Below are positions 10,815-20,987 of a stretch of DNA of 64,000 nucleotides, piece after piece. The stretch's first letter is position 1; each line of letters begins with the position of its first letter. The stretch is from a virus. The stretch lies in the IMG/VR virus record IMGVR_UViG_3300042335_000796, positions 27,524-91,523 of that record; one strand, given 5' to 3'. The notes below the pieces were generated by a model that was not told the origin of the DNA, ran no database searches, and saw nothing but the letters and a program-made list of their open reading frames with translations. The position numbers were made by a program, and so were the translations under genes.

Positions 10815-11911
10815 TTGACGAAGATAAATATAGTATCAAGATATCCCCAGAAGTTTTAAGTGGTGATATTTTCAAAGTCTGTTATCCAAGTGGATTAACA
10901 TATAATAGCGGATGTACATTTGTATATTCATCAATGACAAATGTTTTATCAGGTGGAACAAATGGGTCATCATTATTAACTGGATTAACAATACCAATTT
11001 TATTTAGACAAGTAGCTATAGATTTAGGATATTATTCAGTTTTTGATGGTGCAATAATTCAAAAAGATGTTGTAACAAATTTTGTATTTTCTGCAGTAAC
11101 GGGATTTCCAAATACTTATTATGTTTATAATACCTCAGATGAATTAATTAATTTTTTAGAATTATCATCATATACTATTGATTGGGGTGATGCTACAGTA
11201 CCAACAGTTTTAACAACTACTTCACCAGATTTCATTTCGCATAATTATTTAAATAGTGGCGACTATACTATAAAATTAATACAAAACACTCCATGGGGTT
11301 TAAATATTGTTGAAAAAAATATAACAGTACCATATACTGGAAATACTATTCAAAACCCAAAAGGCACGGCATATTTTATATCAAATGTTGGTTCCTGGTC
11401 AGCAACACCGATTTCATATGATTTTATTTTTAGTGGGGATTCTGAAAATTTTGTTGATAAACAAACAAGTAATAATTATACAACAACACCATTTATTATA
11501 AGTGGGTTAACAAATTCGAGAATTCAAGAATTGTCACAATATGGTGTTAATAAATTTGTTTTACATAAGCCAATAATTAAGCAGAATAAAGTTTTTGGCG
11601 TTATTAATTCTATAACAACAGAATTTACAGGTTATACGATAGATGGTGTAAACTATTTAGATTTTTCAAATGGTACATCAATATTTATAGCTAATTCATC
11701 TGGTCTTACATCAAATTGGTTAGTTCAAGAACCAATAGTAAAAGATGAAAGTTTGTTAAATATTGTTTCAAATCCTGAAGTTCAATCAGATATTTATGTT
11801 GAACGTGGTAAAAGTAGTGTATTTGAAAATCTGGAAAGATTAGGTGAGATAAATAATTTAGGAAATTTAATTAATTATGGTTATGGTTTTTATAAAATAA
11901 AACCGCAATAA
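10811..11911 (+). CDS. Tail structural protein with PKD-like domain
   Basis: 366 residues. Around residues 125-180 the sequence SYTIDWGDATVPTVL, then SHNYLNSGDYTIKL and VEKNITVP, follows the PKD pattern (WDFGDG-like turn, H-x-Y strand, closing strand). PKD domains are immunoglobulin-like folds common in Bacteroidota surface proteins and phage fibres. This suggests a tail appendage or an outer baseplate part. It sits between other virion genes and is followed by a TATTTATA promoter-like site. Confidence 0.6.
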   Translation: MIDEDKYSIKISPEVLSGDIFKVCYPSGLTYNSGCTFVYSSMTNVLSGGTNGSSLLTGLTIPILFRQVAIDLGYYSVFDGAIIQKDVVTNFVFSAVTGFPNTYYVYNTSDELINFLELSSYTIDWGDATVPTVLTTTSPDFISHNYLNSGDYTIKLIQNTPWGLNIVEKNITVPYTGNTIQNPKGTAYFISNVGSWSATPISYDFIFSGDSENFVDKQTSNNYTTTPFIISGLTNSRIQELSQYGVNKFVLHKPIIKQNKVFGVINSITTEFTGYTIDGVNYLDFSNGTSIFIANSSGLTSNWLVQEPIVKDESLLNIVSNPEVQSDIYVERGKSSVFENLERLGEINNLGNLINYGYGFYKIKPQ

Positions 11912-11914
11912 AAC

Positions 11915-11922
11915 TATTTATA
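11915..11922 (+). promoter_or_regulatory. Candidate phage promoter TATTTATA
   Basis: The octamer lies in the short gap between two tail genes, 12 bases before the ATG at 11935. It matches the sites at 934, 34852, 39253, 44044, 49528 and others. Confidence 0.4.
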
Positions 11923-11934
11923 AAAAAATAAGAA

Positions 11935-12843
11935 ATGGCAATAGGAAATTATGGCACAGTACGAAGTGCGGACATGAGTCCAGAAGATGTTGAAATAATA
12001 TTACATTATACACCAAGCAGAGATGCTACAAGCAATTTTGTGCTTAAAACATTAAATGCTGCAAACATATTAAGACCCTATTTTAATAATACAGAAACAG
12101 GTGGTAATCCTGATATTGAAATTTTGGGTGGATTATATAATTTAAGATTACCTGCTGAAGAATTTAATCAGCTTGGAATTTATACATTATATCTTCGTCC
12201 AGCGCAAATACGAACAACAATAACAGATTGTGGTGTATTATCTTCATTACCAAATGTTAAAGGCTTGATTATTGATTTAAATAATATCCCTACACAATTT
12301 AGAAATAAATTTGTGGCACAAGGGCTTGTGGGGTTTAGAGTTGAATACTTAAATAGTGATGGTACAAAAATACCAAATTTTTTCAGAATAATAACTTCAA
12401 ATTTTTTCTGTGAGCCTGTAACACAAAATTTAACAAATACTTCACAAAAAGCTATAAGATACAGATATGTTGATGGTGCAACAAATTTAATTTTTTGTAC
12501 ATTATCACCATCATCATCACCAACTAATAAACCTAATGCGACACCTTTTATTGGTCAACCTGCGCAAAGTATTATTATTACAAATACATTTTTCAATCCT
12601 ATTACTTTAGATATTGAAATGGTTGAATATGATACATCATCACTTGCAATTGCATTGTATGGTAATCAAACTAAATCAATTGATGATGGAATTTACACCA
12701 TTTATGATTCAAATAATAATATTTATAAACAATATAATCTTTATGAAATTAGAGATGAGTTTAATAAATTATTGTTTGAAGTTAAGGAAGACCGTGGTAA
12801 TAATATTGATTTCAGTAAAAACTTTATAAATATTACACAATAA
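11935..12843 (+). CDS. Tail structural protein, unassigned
   Basis: 302 residues, beginning AIGNYGTVRSADMSPEDVEI. No signal peptide or membrane segment is visible. The body has regular beta-type segments (GIYTLYLRPAQIRTTITDCG, LVGFRVEYLNSDG). It shares its last A with the ATG of the next gene (TAATG), so the two are probably translationally coupled. Its position in the virion operon is the only functional clue. Confidence 0.6.
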   Translation: MAIGNYGTVRSADMSPEDVEIILHYTPSRDATSNFVLKTLNAANILRPYFNNTETGGNPDIEILGGLYNLRLPAEEFNQLGIYTLYLRPAQIRTTITDCGVLSSLPNVKGLIIDLNNIPTQFRNKFVAQGLVGFRVEYLNSDGTKIPNFFRIITSNFFCEPVTQNLTNTSQKAIRYRYVDGATNLIFCTLSPSSSPTNKPNATPFIGQPAQSIIITNTFFNPITLDIEMVEYDTSSLAIALYGNQTKSIDDGIYTIYDSNNNIYKQYNLYEIRDEFNKLLFEVKEDRGNNIDFSKNFINITQ

Positions 12844-15809
12844 TGGCTAATAATTTTTTCAGATATCCTCCAAGACCTTCAAGTGGTAATGGTACATTTT
12901 CAGATAATATAGTTGGTTTACAAACTGTTGATGGGGGTGGTTTAACTCAAGGTAATTTTGAGTTTACAACATCTATTACTGAAAAAATTAATCGTGAGTT
13001 TAATACTGGGGTATTTAGTAATCCAATATCATTAAATGATTTAGATTTAAATACTGTTCAAGAGGCGAAAACTATTATTGCTAAAGAATTTAAAGTATAT
13101 CCTAATTATGATTTAAGTGAGGTTACAAAATTTAATTTATATGGGTCATTAACTAAAAGATTATCAGTATCAATACAAAAAATTATTAATTTTTTTCCAG
13201 CATCTTTAGATGTTAGATTAATAAATTCAGACTTTTCAACAGGGTATACTGTAATCAATGTTGTGTATGATTCAATAGAAAATACTACAACATTCAACAT
13301 TGATGTAATAAAATTAAATAACCCATTTGATATTGATTATTCAAAAAATGCTGAACGAAATATTTCTGCAAGAGAATATGTAGTATCACCATTAAGAAAT
13401 TTAACAAAGGAATTTAGGAAATATTCAATTTTTGTTGATGATATTGAATATGATATTTTAATGTTTAGTCCAACTAATTCATTATTTCGTGGTCAATTAG
13501 AAATTATTGTTAGTGGTAATCCGTTTCCTGGTGAATATTTTTCAGTTAAAGACTTTATAATAAAACCTAATACATTTTATACTGAAAAAACATTTACTGA
13601 AGCATTTGATGAAGTTGAAAGATATCTACTTAATAGACTAATAACGCCAAAATATACTGCACAATTTCAAATTCCTAAAGAAACTGATGAAGGTTTAAAT
13701 TATATAAGTTATGAAAACGTTACTTGGCCATTAGAAGGTTCATGGAATTTAGATATAAGAACATTATCTTTTGATAATTATTTAAGTAAGATTAGTACAA
13801 TTGCATCTGATTTAGATACATATCGTACTAATCTAATTTCACGATTTTTAGTAACAGATGCTTTTAAAGAATTTGATACTGATGACCAAAGGGTTTCAAA
13901 AATTCTTAACATTTACGGTAGAAGTTTTGATGAAGTTAAAAAATTCATTGATGCTTTAGCATTTATGAATTCTGTAAATTATACAACTGGAAATGACATA
14001 CCATCACAATTATTAAAAAATTTAGCAGAAACATTAGGTTGGAGTACAAATATATCCCCAATATCAGATAGTAATTTCTTAGATTCAGTTTTTGGGACAA
14101 ATTCACCATCGATGTTTGGTGGATATTCAATCTCAGAAACACCAACAGAAATTAATTATCAATTTTATAAAAATTTAATTCTTAATTCAGCATATCTTTT
14201 TAAATCAAAAGGGACTCGTAAGTCTATAGAAGGTTTATTAAGATTAATTGGTGCACCAGAATCATTGGTAGAATTTAATGAATATATCTATATTGCTGGT
14301 CAACGAATTAATATGTCAGAATTTAACAATCAGTATGCAAGTATTTCTGGAGGGACATATAGTCAAGAGTTACCAGTTTTAGATAATAATTTAACATTTT
14401 CAATATATGGTAAAAAATACTCAGGATTCACATCTGAGGTTATTATATCAGATTCAGATACGTTACAAAGTGATTATCCTGTTGATTCTGAAGGATATCC
14501 AAAGGCTCCTGAAGATACTGAAGATTTTTATTTCCAAAAAGGTGCAGGTTGGTTTGAGTTAGTTAAAACGCATCAGAGTCCACAAGTTATTAACCAAACA
14601 AATAGTGTTTTTACAGGTCAAACTTTTAGTATTCAAACACAATTTGAACCTTTTACATATGGCGAAAAGTATTTAGAAAGATTTAGGAGTTTTCCTAATA
14701 TGACTTTAGGTTTTGATTTAAAAAGAGTTCCTGATAATAAAAAAAGCTGGGGTTATAATGATAATGGTTTAAGAACAAGTTTTGAAGGTAATCAAAATGC
14801 TTATTATTATGTTGGAGATGAAAAATTAGTATTAAATGTTAAGAATGTTGAGTTGTTTTTAAATCCAGCTCAAGGGCTATTATATGATGTTTGGAGTATG
14901 TCAAATAAATATAATTATCCTATACCAAGTTCTGGATTATCTACACCATATCCAACGCCTAATGGTATTGACTGGACATTTATAAATCCCCAACCAAATA
15001 AAAAAACATTTTTTGAATTTGCGCAAACGTTTTGGCAAAAAACTATAAATGTAAGAAATCGTTTTTATACATCTGATGGTAAAACAAGTGGGTATCCTAC
15101 GTTACAATCAATTTATTGGGATTATTTAAATTCTGGGCAAGCAATCAATGTGCCGAATGATAACTTTAATTATCGTACAATGATAGATTATGTTCAAGGG
15201 TTAGGAGATTATTGGGTTAGATTGGTTGAACAGATGATTCCTGCAACAACAATTTGGCAAACAGGAACAAAATTTGAAAACTCAATATTTCATAGACAAA
15301 AATTTGTTTATAGATATCAACGCGGTTGTCAAATTATTCCAGTACCTTGTGAACCATGTATTATTGAAGGTAGTTTATTTCCATATGATTGTGTTTTAGA
15401 GTCAATATCTTGTCCAATTTATCCATGGTTAAATGGAAATCCTTTAGTTAATTCTTTTTCGGATGTTTTATATCAATCTTTAGTTAAATATTTAGCAACA
15501 CAATCAAAATCAATAAATGATTGTTTAACAAATACTTTAATAACTGACTGGTATATTGATTTAAGAATAGATTCAAATATTTTAATTCAACAAAAAATAT
15601 ATACAGGATTTGGTTTAATTGACATACCAACTAATGACTATTGGATAAATCAATTAAATATTTATTTACAGGATTTAGTTTATTCAGGTTATGATTATAT
15701 TATACAAGATAATATCTTAACACTATTTAATTTAGGTTGTGAACCGTTTAACGCCAATAAAAACTTCCAATTAAATATTGGTTTAGATTTTAAAATAACA
15801 TGTAATTAA
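12843..15809 (+). CDS. Large baseplate/tail protein, tail-protein-I-like region
   Basis: 988 residues. A middle region (about residues 395-480) reads LLKNLAETLGWST, later FYKNLILNSAYLFKSKGTRK followed by SIEGLLRLIGAPE. This resembles the helical 'too many segments, short of a full rank' block found in P2 gpI-type tail proteins and in large-phage baseplate proteins, where a chain of segments ends in a restricted-tip GTRKSIE motif. The C-terminus is Cys-rich (CQIIPVPCEPCIIEG). I infer a baseplate protein connecting the tail to fibres; the fibre genes follow immediately. Confidence 0.6.
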   Translation: MANNFFRYPPRPSSGNGTFSDNIVGLQTVDGGGLTQGNFEFTTSITEKINREFNTGVFSNPISLNDLDLNTVQEAKTIIAKEFKVYPNYDLSEVTKFNLYGSLTKRLSVSIQKIINFFPASLDVRLINSDFSTGYTVINVVYDSIENTTTFNIDVIKLNNPFDIDYSKNAERNISAREYVVSPLRNLTKEFRKYSIFVDDIEYDILMFSPTNSLFRGQLEIIVSGNPFPGEYFSVKDFIIKPNTFYTEKTFTEAFDEVERYLLNRLITPKYTAQFQIPKETDEGLNYISYENVTWPLEGSWNLDIRTLSFDNYLSKISTIASDLDTYRTNLISRFLVTDAFKEFDTDDQRVSKILNIYGRSFDEVKKFIDALAFMNSVNYTTGNDIPSQLLKNLAETLGWSTNISPISDSNFLDSVFGTNSPSMFGGYSISETPTEINYQFYKNLILNSAYLFKSKGTRKSIEGLLRLIGAPESLVEFNEYIYIAGQRINMSEFNNQYASISGGTYSQELPVLDNNLTFSIYGKKYSGFTSEVIISDSDTLQSDYPVDSEGYPKAPEDTEDFYFQKGAGWFELVKTHQSPQVINQTNSVFTGQTFSIQTQFEPFTYGEKYLERFRSFPNMTLGFDLKRVPDNKKSWGYNDNGLRTSFEGNQNAYYYVGDEKLVLNVKNVELFLNPAQGLLYDVWSMSNKYNYPIPSSGLSTPYPTPNGIDWTFINPQPNKKTFFEFAQTFWQKTINVRNRFYTSDGKTSGYPTLQSIYWDYLNSGQAINVPNDNFNYRTMIDYVQGLGDYWVRLVEQMIPATTIWQTGTKFENSIFHRQKFVYRYQRGCQIIPVPCEPCIIEGSLFPYDCVLESISCPIYPWLNGNPLVNSFSDVLYQSLVKYLATQSKSINDCLTNTLITDWYIDLRIDSNILIQQKIYTGFGLIDIPTNDYWINQLNIYLQDLVYSGYDYIIQDNILTLFNLGCEPFNANKNFQLNIGLDFKITCN

Positions 15810-17926
15810 TGGCAATATTTTATTCAACATCAATAACTGGAGATTGTCAGAATTTAAGTTCTGGTACAATTATTTTATATCCTTCTGGAGGAACCTCTCC
15901 ATATACTGTGGATTGGTATAATCCAAATTTAGGGGTTGATACTTTGGTTACGACAGGTTCTACAAGAACCTCGTTATCAGCAGGAACATATCAAATTTTA
16001 ATTACTGATTCAACAACACCAATAAATGAATATTTATATGTTAACTTAGTAATATCTTCAGGAGTTTGTACGTCAATAGCAGCATCTAAAGATACAACAT
16101 GTAATGATGAAAATGGTTCAATAACCGCAACAACTGTAAGTTCATATACACCAATTACTTATAATTTATATAGTCAATCTTCAGGAAATTTAATACAATC
16201 ATCAACAACATTTGATTCGTCTTATATTTTCAATAATTTAAGTGCTGATACATATTATATTGATGTATTTGATGGCGGTGGATGTTCAGGAAATACTGGA
16301 ACATGTATAATATCACCATCATCAGCATTTACATGCGGATTATTTATTGTTAACAATTCAGGGTGCGCGGGTACAAATTCTGGAGCATTATATGTTACAG
16401 GTCAAACTGGAACACCACCATATACTTATTTGTGGTCAACAAGTCAAACTACAGAATCAATAAAAAATTTACCAAATGGTAATTATTCAGTTGTTGTTAC
16501 AGATTCTAATGGTTGTTCAGTAACTTTAAGTACAAATATTGAATCAATATTACCGTTAGGTATTATTAACTTTGTTCAAAATCCTCCAACATGTTTTGAT
16601 TCTAATGGGTCAATAACAATAAATGTTTCTGGGGGTACAGCACCATATTATTATCAATTATCAAATGGTTCTGGAATAATTAGTTATTCAAGCTCATATA
16701 CCTTTACAAATTTATCATCAGGTTTATATACCGCAACAATAACTGATGCAGCATTATGTACAACAAGTGGTTCTACAACATTACTTTCACCAGATTCTTT
16801 TTCAGTTGTTGGGGTTGTTGTAACAAACTCAACGTGTTCACAAAATAATGGGGTAATTACAATTAATGTTCTTGGTGGTAATACACCTTATACATATAGT
16901 ATTGATGATACTTTTGGTAATATTATAACATCGGCATCAACATCCCCAACAATACAATTTACAAATTTATCAAGTGGATTTTATGTAGTTAAAATAACAA
17001 ATTCAAGTGCATGTGAATATATTACTACAGTGTATGTTAACAATTCATCAACATTTAATGCTACAGCATCAAAAATAGATACAAGTTGTGGTTTAAATAA
17101 TGGTGAAATTGCGTTAGAAGTTTCAACAAATGGTATATATACATATCAAGTAAATGATAATATAATTTCTAATACAACACAGACAGGTGTTACATTTACA
17201 AATTTAGCATCTGGTTTATATAATGTTTTAATTACAGATTCTTCAGGTTGCACATTTAATACATCAGTTTTAATACTTTCAAGTTCGCCAGTTGAATTCG
17301 GTTTTAATACTGTTGAATGTGGTTCAGGTTCAGAAGGTGCTATAACAGCATTAATTACAAATGGTGTACCGCCTTTCACATTAAATTGGTCATCAAATGT
17401 TGGGGGCCAATCTGGAATTTATGTTACAGGTTTAACTGCTGGCACATATACATTGACAGTAACAGATAATAATAATTGTTCGTTAACAAAATCAACAGAA
17501 ATAACTTGTAAAGAATCAAATGTTACATATGAATTATTTAATATTTGTGAAGGTAATTTTATTCAAACAGAATCTTCTAAAACTGGATTAATTCAATTAT
17601 TAAATCAGGGTTTTGATGATTTAATTGATACTGAAACTGATTGTCGATTACAAAAAGCAGATTTTACAATTATAGTTGAAGTTGGGGTAACTCAATATTC
17701 ATCCACTTTTTATACATCAACATCATTATTAGATGTACCAACTGATGAAGATTATGCCAACACATTGAATAACATATTAATTGGAATAACAGGTATTGGT
17801 GTAGTATTTATTGAACCTTTAACTAATAGTATTAAAATAAACACCGATTGTGAGAAAATTCTTGCAAATAATAAAATTAAAATATCATTAAAAATAACTT
17901 ATGATATTTGTTGTGTAAGTTTATAA
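15809..17926 (+). CDS. Fibre/adhesin with SprB-type repeats
   Basis: 705 residues made mainly of about seven copies of a 70-90 residue unit with a SGGTSPYTVDW-type opening, an aromatic strand, a GTY or GLY turn and a closing TDSNGC or TDNNNC. Examples are TGTPPYTYLWSTSQTTESIK with NLPNGNYSVVVTDSNGC, and NGVPPFTLNWSS with GLTAGTYTLTVTDNNNC. This is the SprB repeat pattern of flavobacterial gliding adhesins. The last 130 residues lack the repeat. In the tail operon it is probably a receptor-binding or fibre shaft protein. Start and stop overlap with the gene upstream. Confidence 0.75.
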   Translation: MAIFYSTSITGDCQNLSSGTIILYPSGGTSPYTVDWYNPNLGVDTLVTTGSTRTSLSAGTYQILITDSTTPINEYLYVNLVISSGVCTSIAASKDTTCNDENGSITATTVSSYTPITYNLYSQSSGNLIQSSTTFDSSYIFNNLSADTYYIDVFDGGGCSGNTGTCIISPSSAFTCGLFIVNNSGCAGTNSGALYVTGQTGTPPYTYLWSTSQTTESIKNLPNGNYSVVVTDSNGCSVTLSTNIESILPLGIINFVQNPPTCFDSNGSITINVSGGTAPYYYQLSNGSGIISYSSSYTFTNLSSGLYTATITDAALCTTSGSTTLLSPDSFSVVGVVVTNSTCSQNNGVITINVLGGNTPYTYSIDDTFGNIITSASTSPTIQFTNLSSGFYVVKITNSSACEYITTVYVNNSSTFNATASKIDTSCGLNNGEIALEVSTNGIYTYQVNDNIISNTTQTGVTFTNLASGLYNVLITDSSGCTFNTSVLILSSSPVEFGFNTVECGSGSEGAITALITNGVPPFTLNWSSNVGGQSGIYVTGLTAGTYTLTVTDNNNCSLTKSTEITCKESNVTYELFNICEGNFIQTESSKTGLIQLLNQGFDDLIDTETDCRLQKADFTIIVEVGVTQYSSTFYTSTSLLDVPTDEDYANTLNNILIGITGIGVVFIEPLTNSIKINTDCEKILANNKIKISLKITYDICCVSL

Positions 17927-17929
17927 AAA

Positions 17930-18148
17930 ATGAGTTCACAAATTATAATTAGCGGAATAACTGGAACATCACCATATAATATATATGTTTGTGATACTCT
18001 CGGAACTAATTGTCAATATATTGGGGTATTTACAACAGTGCCACAGACAATTATTTTGCCATCAACTTTTACATATGCTCCAGCAGTTTTAATTAGAATT
18101 ATTGATTATAATTTATGTGTAATGGAGCAAATTAAAACTTGTACATAA
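17930..18148 (+). CDS. Small fibre-associated protein, paralogue of next gene
   Basis: 72 residues: IIISGITGTSPYNIYVCDTL opening, two further Cys pairs and a C-terminal CT. It resembles a single half-repeat of the SprB type. It is clearly related to the next gene (shared pattern I-x-G-T-x-PYNIY-x-CD-x-L-x2-NC-x-YI). The function is unknown; small single-domain tail decorations are possible. Confidence 0.6.
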   Translation: MSSQIIISGITGTSPYNIYVCDTLGTNCQYIGVFTTVPQTIILPSTFTYAPAVLIRIIDYNLCVMEQIKTCT

Positions 18149-18162
18149 TATATTTAGAATAA

Positions 18163-18384
18163 ATGGCTAAACAAATAACAATTACAAATATTGTTGGTAC
18201 TGAACCCTATAATATTTATTTATGTGATAATTTATATAATAATTGCATCTATATAGCAACAATATCAAATATTGATATTCCATATAATTTTATTGTTCCT
18301 ACGGCTTTCGAAGCATTATCTACAGTTGGTGTTAAAATAATTGATGCAAATAACTGTGAAATTAAAGACACTATAACAATTTAA
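18163..18384 (+). CDS. Small fibre-associated protein, paralogue of previous gene
   Basis: 73 residues, beginning AKQITITNIVGTEPYNIYLC. It aligns along its length with the gene at 17930-18148, including the cysteines and the closing KIIDANNCEI-type strand, so the two arose by tandem duplication. It lies two bases before the next tail gene. Confidence 0.6.
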   Translation: MAKQITITNIVGTEPYNIYLCDNLYNNCIYIATISNIDIPYNFIVPTAFEALSTVGVKIIDANNCEIKDTITI

Positions 18385-18386
18385 TT

Positions 18387-19643
18387 ATGACAATTTTTGT
18401 TTCGGGATGCTGTGATAATAAAGTATATAAACTTAAATCAGAAACTTCTTTAAATGTTGGTAATGTTATAAGTTTAAATCCTAATAATTATTGCTATACA
18501 GCAATAAATCAACCATCTTTTCAAACATCATTTAGTATTTTAGATGATAGTTTAGGGTTTTCAGTATTAAGTGGTGTAACTGGATGTACAAGTCAATATT
18601 GTTTACCTTGTTCAGGATATACTGGAACATCAACAACTAACGAATGTAATGTAATTACATTATTTAGCCTTGGTGTGGAGTGTGTTTCAGTAAATCCAAC
18701 AATATCAAATCCAAATAGTGGAATTTTGTCTGTTAATGTAACAGGTGGAACAGCCCCATATACAATAATTTGGGAGTCTCCAAGTGGCCAAACTTTTACA
18801 GGTCAAACAATATATAATAAAAGTGAAGGATTTTATAAAGTAACAGTGTATGACAAATGGAAAGATTATGTTGTTGTTACAGGATGTACATTAGCATTAC
18901 CAACAGATTGTGTATTTAGCGGTAGTGTTGTACCATTCTATACGCCAACAGCAACTCCAACACCGACACCTACACCTACACCAACAGCAACACCTACGCC
19001 AACTGTTACGCCAACCCCAACACCTACGCCAACATCTGGGCCAATCCCAACTCCAACAGCGACTTCAACAATAACTTGTACACAATGGTATTATTCAACA
19101 AACTTTGGTGAAGATACGATAAATTATGTTGATTGTGCGGGTGTAACACAAGCTTTAGTAATTTCACAATATGAAAGTGGATTTATTTGTGTTAGAGATG
19201 GTAGTCCAGCACCATATTGGTCAATAAATATACCAGGTAATATTTTAACAGCTCTTGGATACGCTTGTGTACCAGCAACAACAACAACAACAACATTATC
19301 ATTTACGCCAATTATATTATATTCTGCAGTAACAATTAGTGGAACTAAATATGTATTAACAGGTGAGACCAGTGAATTAGCTGTTAAAAATTTATGGAAT
19401 GATATAAATAAAGCCTCAGACCATGGTTATACATTCTATATAACAACAGGATTTGCTACAGGGGTACAATTATATTATTTAGATTTAATGGCATTACAAT
19501 ATTATCCATGGACAGATGGTGGCTATTGGGTTGCTGCACCGACTGTTGGAAATCCAATAGGGTTATTAGTTAATGGTGATAAATATGTTGTAACATTAAA
19601 TTCTGGTAGCGTTGATACCATAACAAATTTTAATAGTATATAA
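18387..19643 (+). CDS. Fibre protein with SprB-like domain and Thr-Pro repeat linker
   Basis: 418 residues. An N-terminal Cys-rich domain (ISGCC-type start, CTSQYCLPCSGYTG near residue 75) is followed by a SprB-like unit (VTGGTAPYTIIWESPSGQ, residues about 118-165). A rigid linker of TP, TPTPT and TATPT repeats spans roughly residues 190-225. The C-terminal domain starts CTQWYYSTNFG. Thr-Pro linkers are known in extracellular enzymes and adhesins as extended spacers. The layout suggests a fibre holding a C-terminal receptor-binding domain away from the particle. The linker DNA is a low-complexity CCAACACC-type tract at 18945-19065. Confidence 0.65.
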   Translation: MTIFVSGCCDNKVYKLKSETSLNVGNVISLNPNNYCYTAINQPSFQTSFSILDDSLGFSVLSGVTGCTSQYCLPCSGYTGTSTTNECNVITLFSLGVECVSVNPTISNPNSGILSVNVTGGTAPYTIIWESPSGQTFTGQTIYNKSEGFYKVTVYDKWKDYVVVTGCTLALPTDCVFSGSVVPFYTPTATPTPTPTPTPTATPTPTVTPTPTPTPTSGPIPTPTATSTITCTQWYYSTNFGEDTINYVDCAGVTQALVISQYESGFICVRDGSPAPYWSINIPGNILTALGYACVPATTTTTTLSFTPIILYSAVTISGTKYVLTGETSELAVKNLWNDINKASDHGYTFYITTGFATGVQLYYLDLMALQYYPWTDGGYWVAAPTVGNPIGLLVNGDKYVVTLNSGSVDTITNFNSI

Positions 19644-20974
19644 TGAATCAATATTATACAATACAAATAACTGGTGGAACACCAATAGGTACTTATAGCA
19701 TATTTTATAATACTATTGGCGTTGGGAATTATGCATTATTATATCCAACATTAAATATCGCATCAGGAATTACTTTATCAGAATTAATTACTGGAACAAC
19801 CATTCAAGTTCCAGAACCAACTAATAAAATATATTTATTCAATGAAAATTGTTCAACATTTCAAGAATTTATTGTATCACCACCAGATGAACAATATCCA
19901 TGTTTATGTTTAACAATTACGGAATTGTCACCACTGAGTACAACTTCATTAGATTTTTGTTATTCAGGGGTTACAACAAATTCTAAACCTGAATATACAA
20001 ATTCAAGTGGATATACAATATATTGGAATACTTTAGGTTATTGGGAATTAAGTGGATATACAATTAATGGTGGGTCAACAGTTTTAAGGTCAACATATTC
20101 AAGTAATATTCCAGATTCTGCTTGGAATGCTTATGGGTTAAATGCATTTAATTATTCAATAAATGTTATACAAGGAGAATGTACATCACAAATTACACCA
20201 ATATTATTGAAGTTAGATTTAAATGTTCCAACATGTGAGGGAATTTCTGATGGTTCAGTTATAGCGTTAGCAACAGGTGGTAGTGGAGGATTTACATATT
20301 CGTTGGATGGAATTTTATATTTAAATAATACAGGAATTTTCACAGGTTTAAGTGGTGGAACATATACAATATATGCTAAAGATTCTATTGGTTCAATATA
20401 TAATCAATCTTTCACAATAAATTCACCAACAATTAATTATATATCTATAGGTGCAAATTCAACAACACAAATCAAATTATATACTCTTGGTAATATGTCG
20501 TATTATTTGGTTAATATAATTTATGATACAAGTACAATACCTTCAGGTACAACTGTTGTTGTTAATTTACAAGAAGTTATTAATTTAACATATAGTGAAC
20601 CTGGACAAGTTCTTTTTGATACGTCATTAATTAAAGTTTTTAAAAATAGTTCACAATTAAGTCTTACAACATCTGGTTCAACAGCGTTATCAATAGCTTC
20701 ACCATTACCATGTAATCCATTATTATTTAATAAGTATGTTGGTAATTCGATATATAATTATAATAATATTAGTTTACAAAAAGGTGATTCATTAATTGTT
20801 GAAGCAATTTACGGAATTGATGTTGATACTAATGGTGGTGTTAGTGGTAGTTGTATAACACAAGCACAAGTAAATGTTGAATCAAACTTAACAATTGTAT
20901 CATATGATTGCACATGTTGTGAAATTAATAACATTTCAATAACAGAAAATGGAATACCAATTATTTATAGTTAA
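19643..20974 (+). CDS. Fibre/tail protein with SprB-like unit
   Basis: 443 residues, with its ATG overlapping the previous stop. Around residues 190-255 it carries one SprB-like repeat (LDLNVPTCEGISDGSVIALA, GGSGGFTYSLDGILYLNN, LSGGTYTIYAKDS). The C-terminus has a CTCCEI cluster. It probably belongs to the same fibre complex as the two proteins encoded upstream. Confidence 0.6.
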   Translation: MNQYYTIQITGGTPIGTYSIFYNTIGVGNYALLYPTLNIASGITLSELITGTTIQVPEPTNKIYLFNENCSTFQEFIVSPPDEQYPCLCLTITELSPLSTTSLDFCYSGVTTNSKPEYTNSSGYTIYWNTLGYWELSGYTINGGSTVLRSTYSSNIPDSAWNAYGLNAFNYSINVIQGECTSQITPILLKLDLNVPTCEGISDGSVIALATGGSGGFTYSLDGILYLNNTGIFTGLSGGTYTIYAKDSIGSIYNQSFTINSPTINYISIGANSTTQIKLYTLGNMSYYLVNIIYDTSTIPSGTTVVVNLQEVINLTYSEPGQVLFDTSLIKVFKNSSQLSLTTSGSTALSIASPLPCNPLLFNKYVGNSIYNYNNISLQKGDSLIVEAIYGIDVDTNGGVSGSCITQAQVNVESNLTIVSYDCTCCEINNISITENGIPIIYS

Positions 20975-20987
20975 ATGAGAAATTAAA

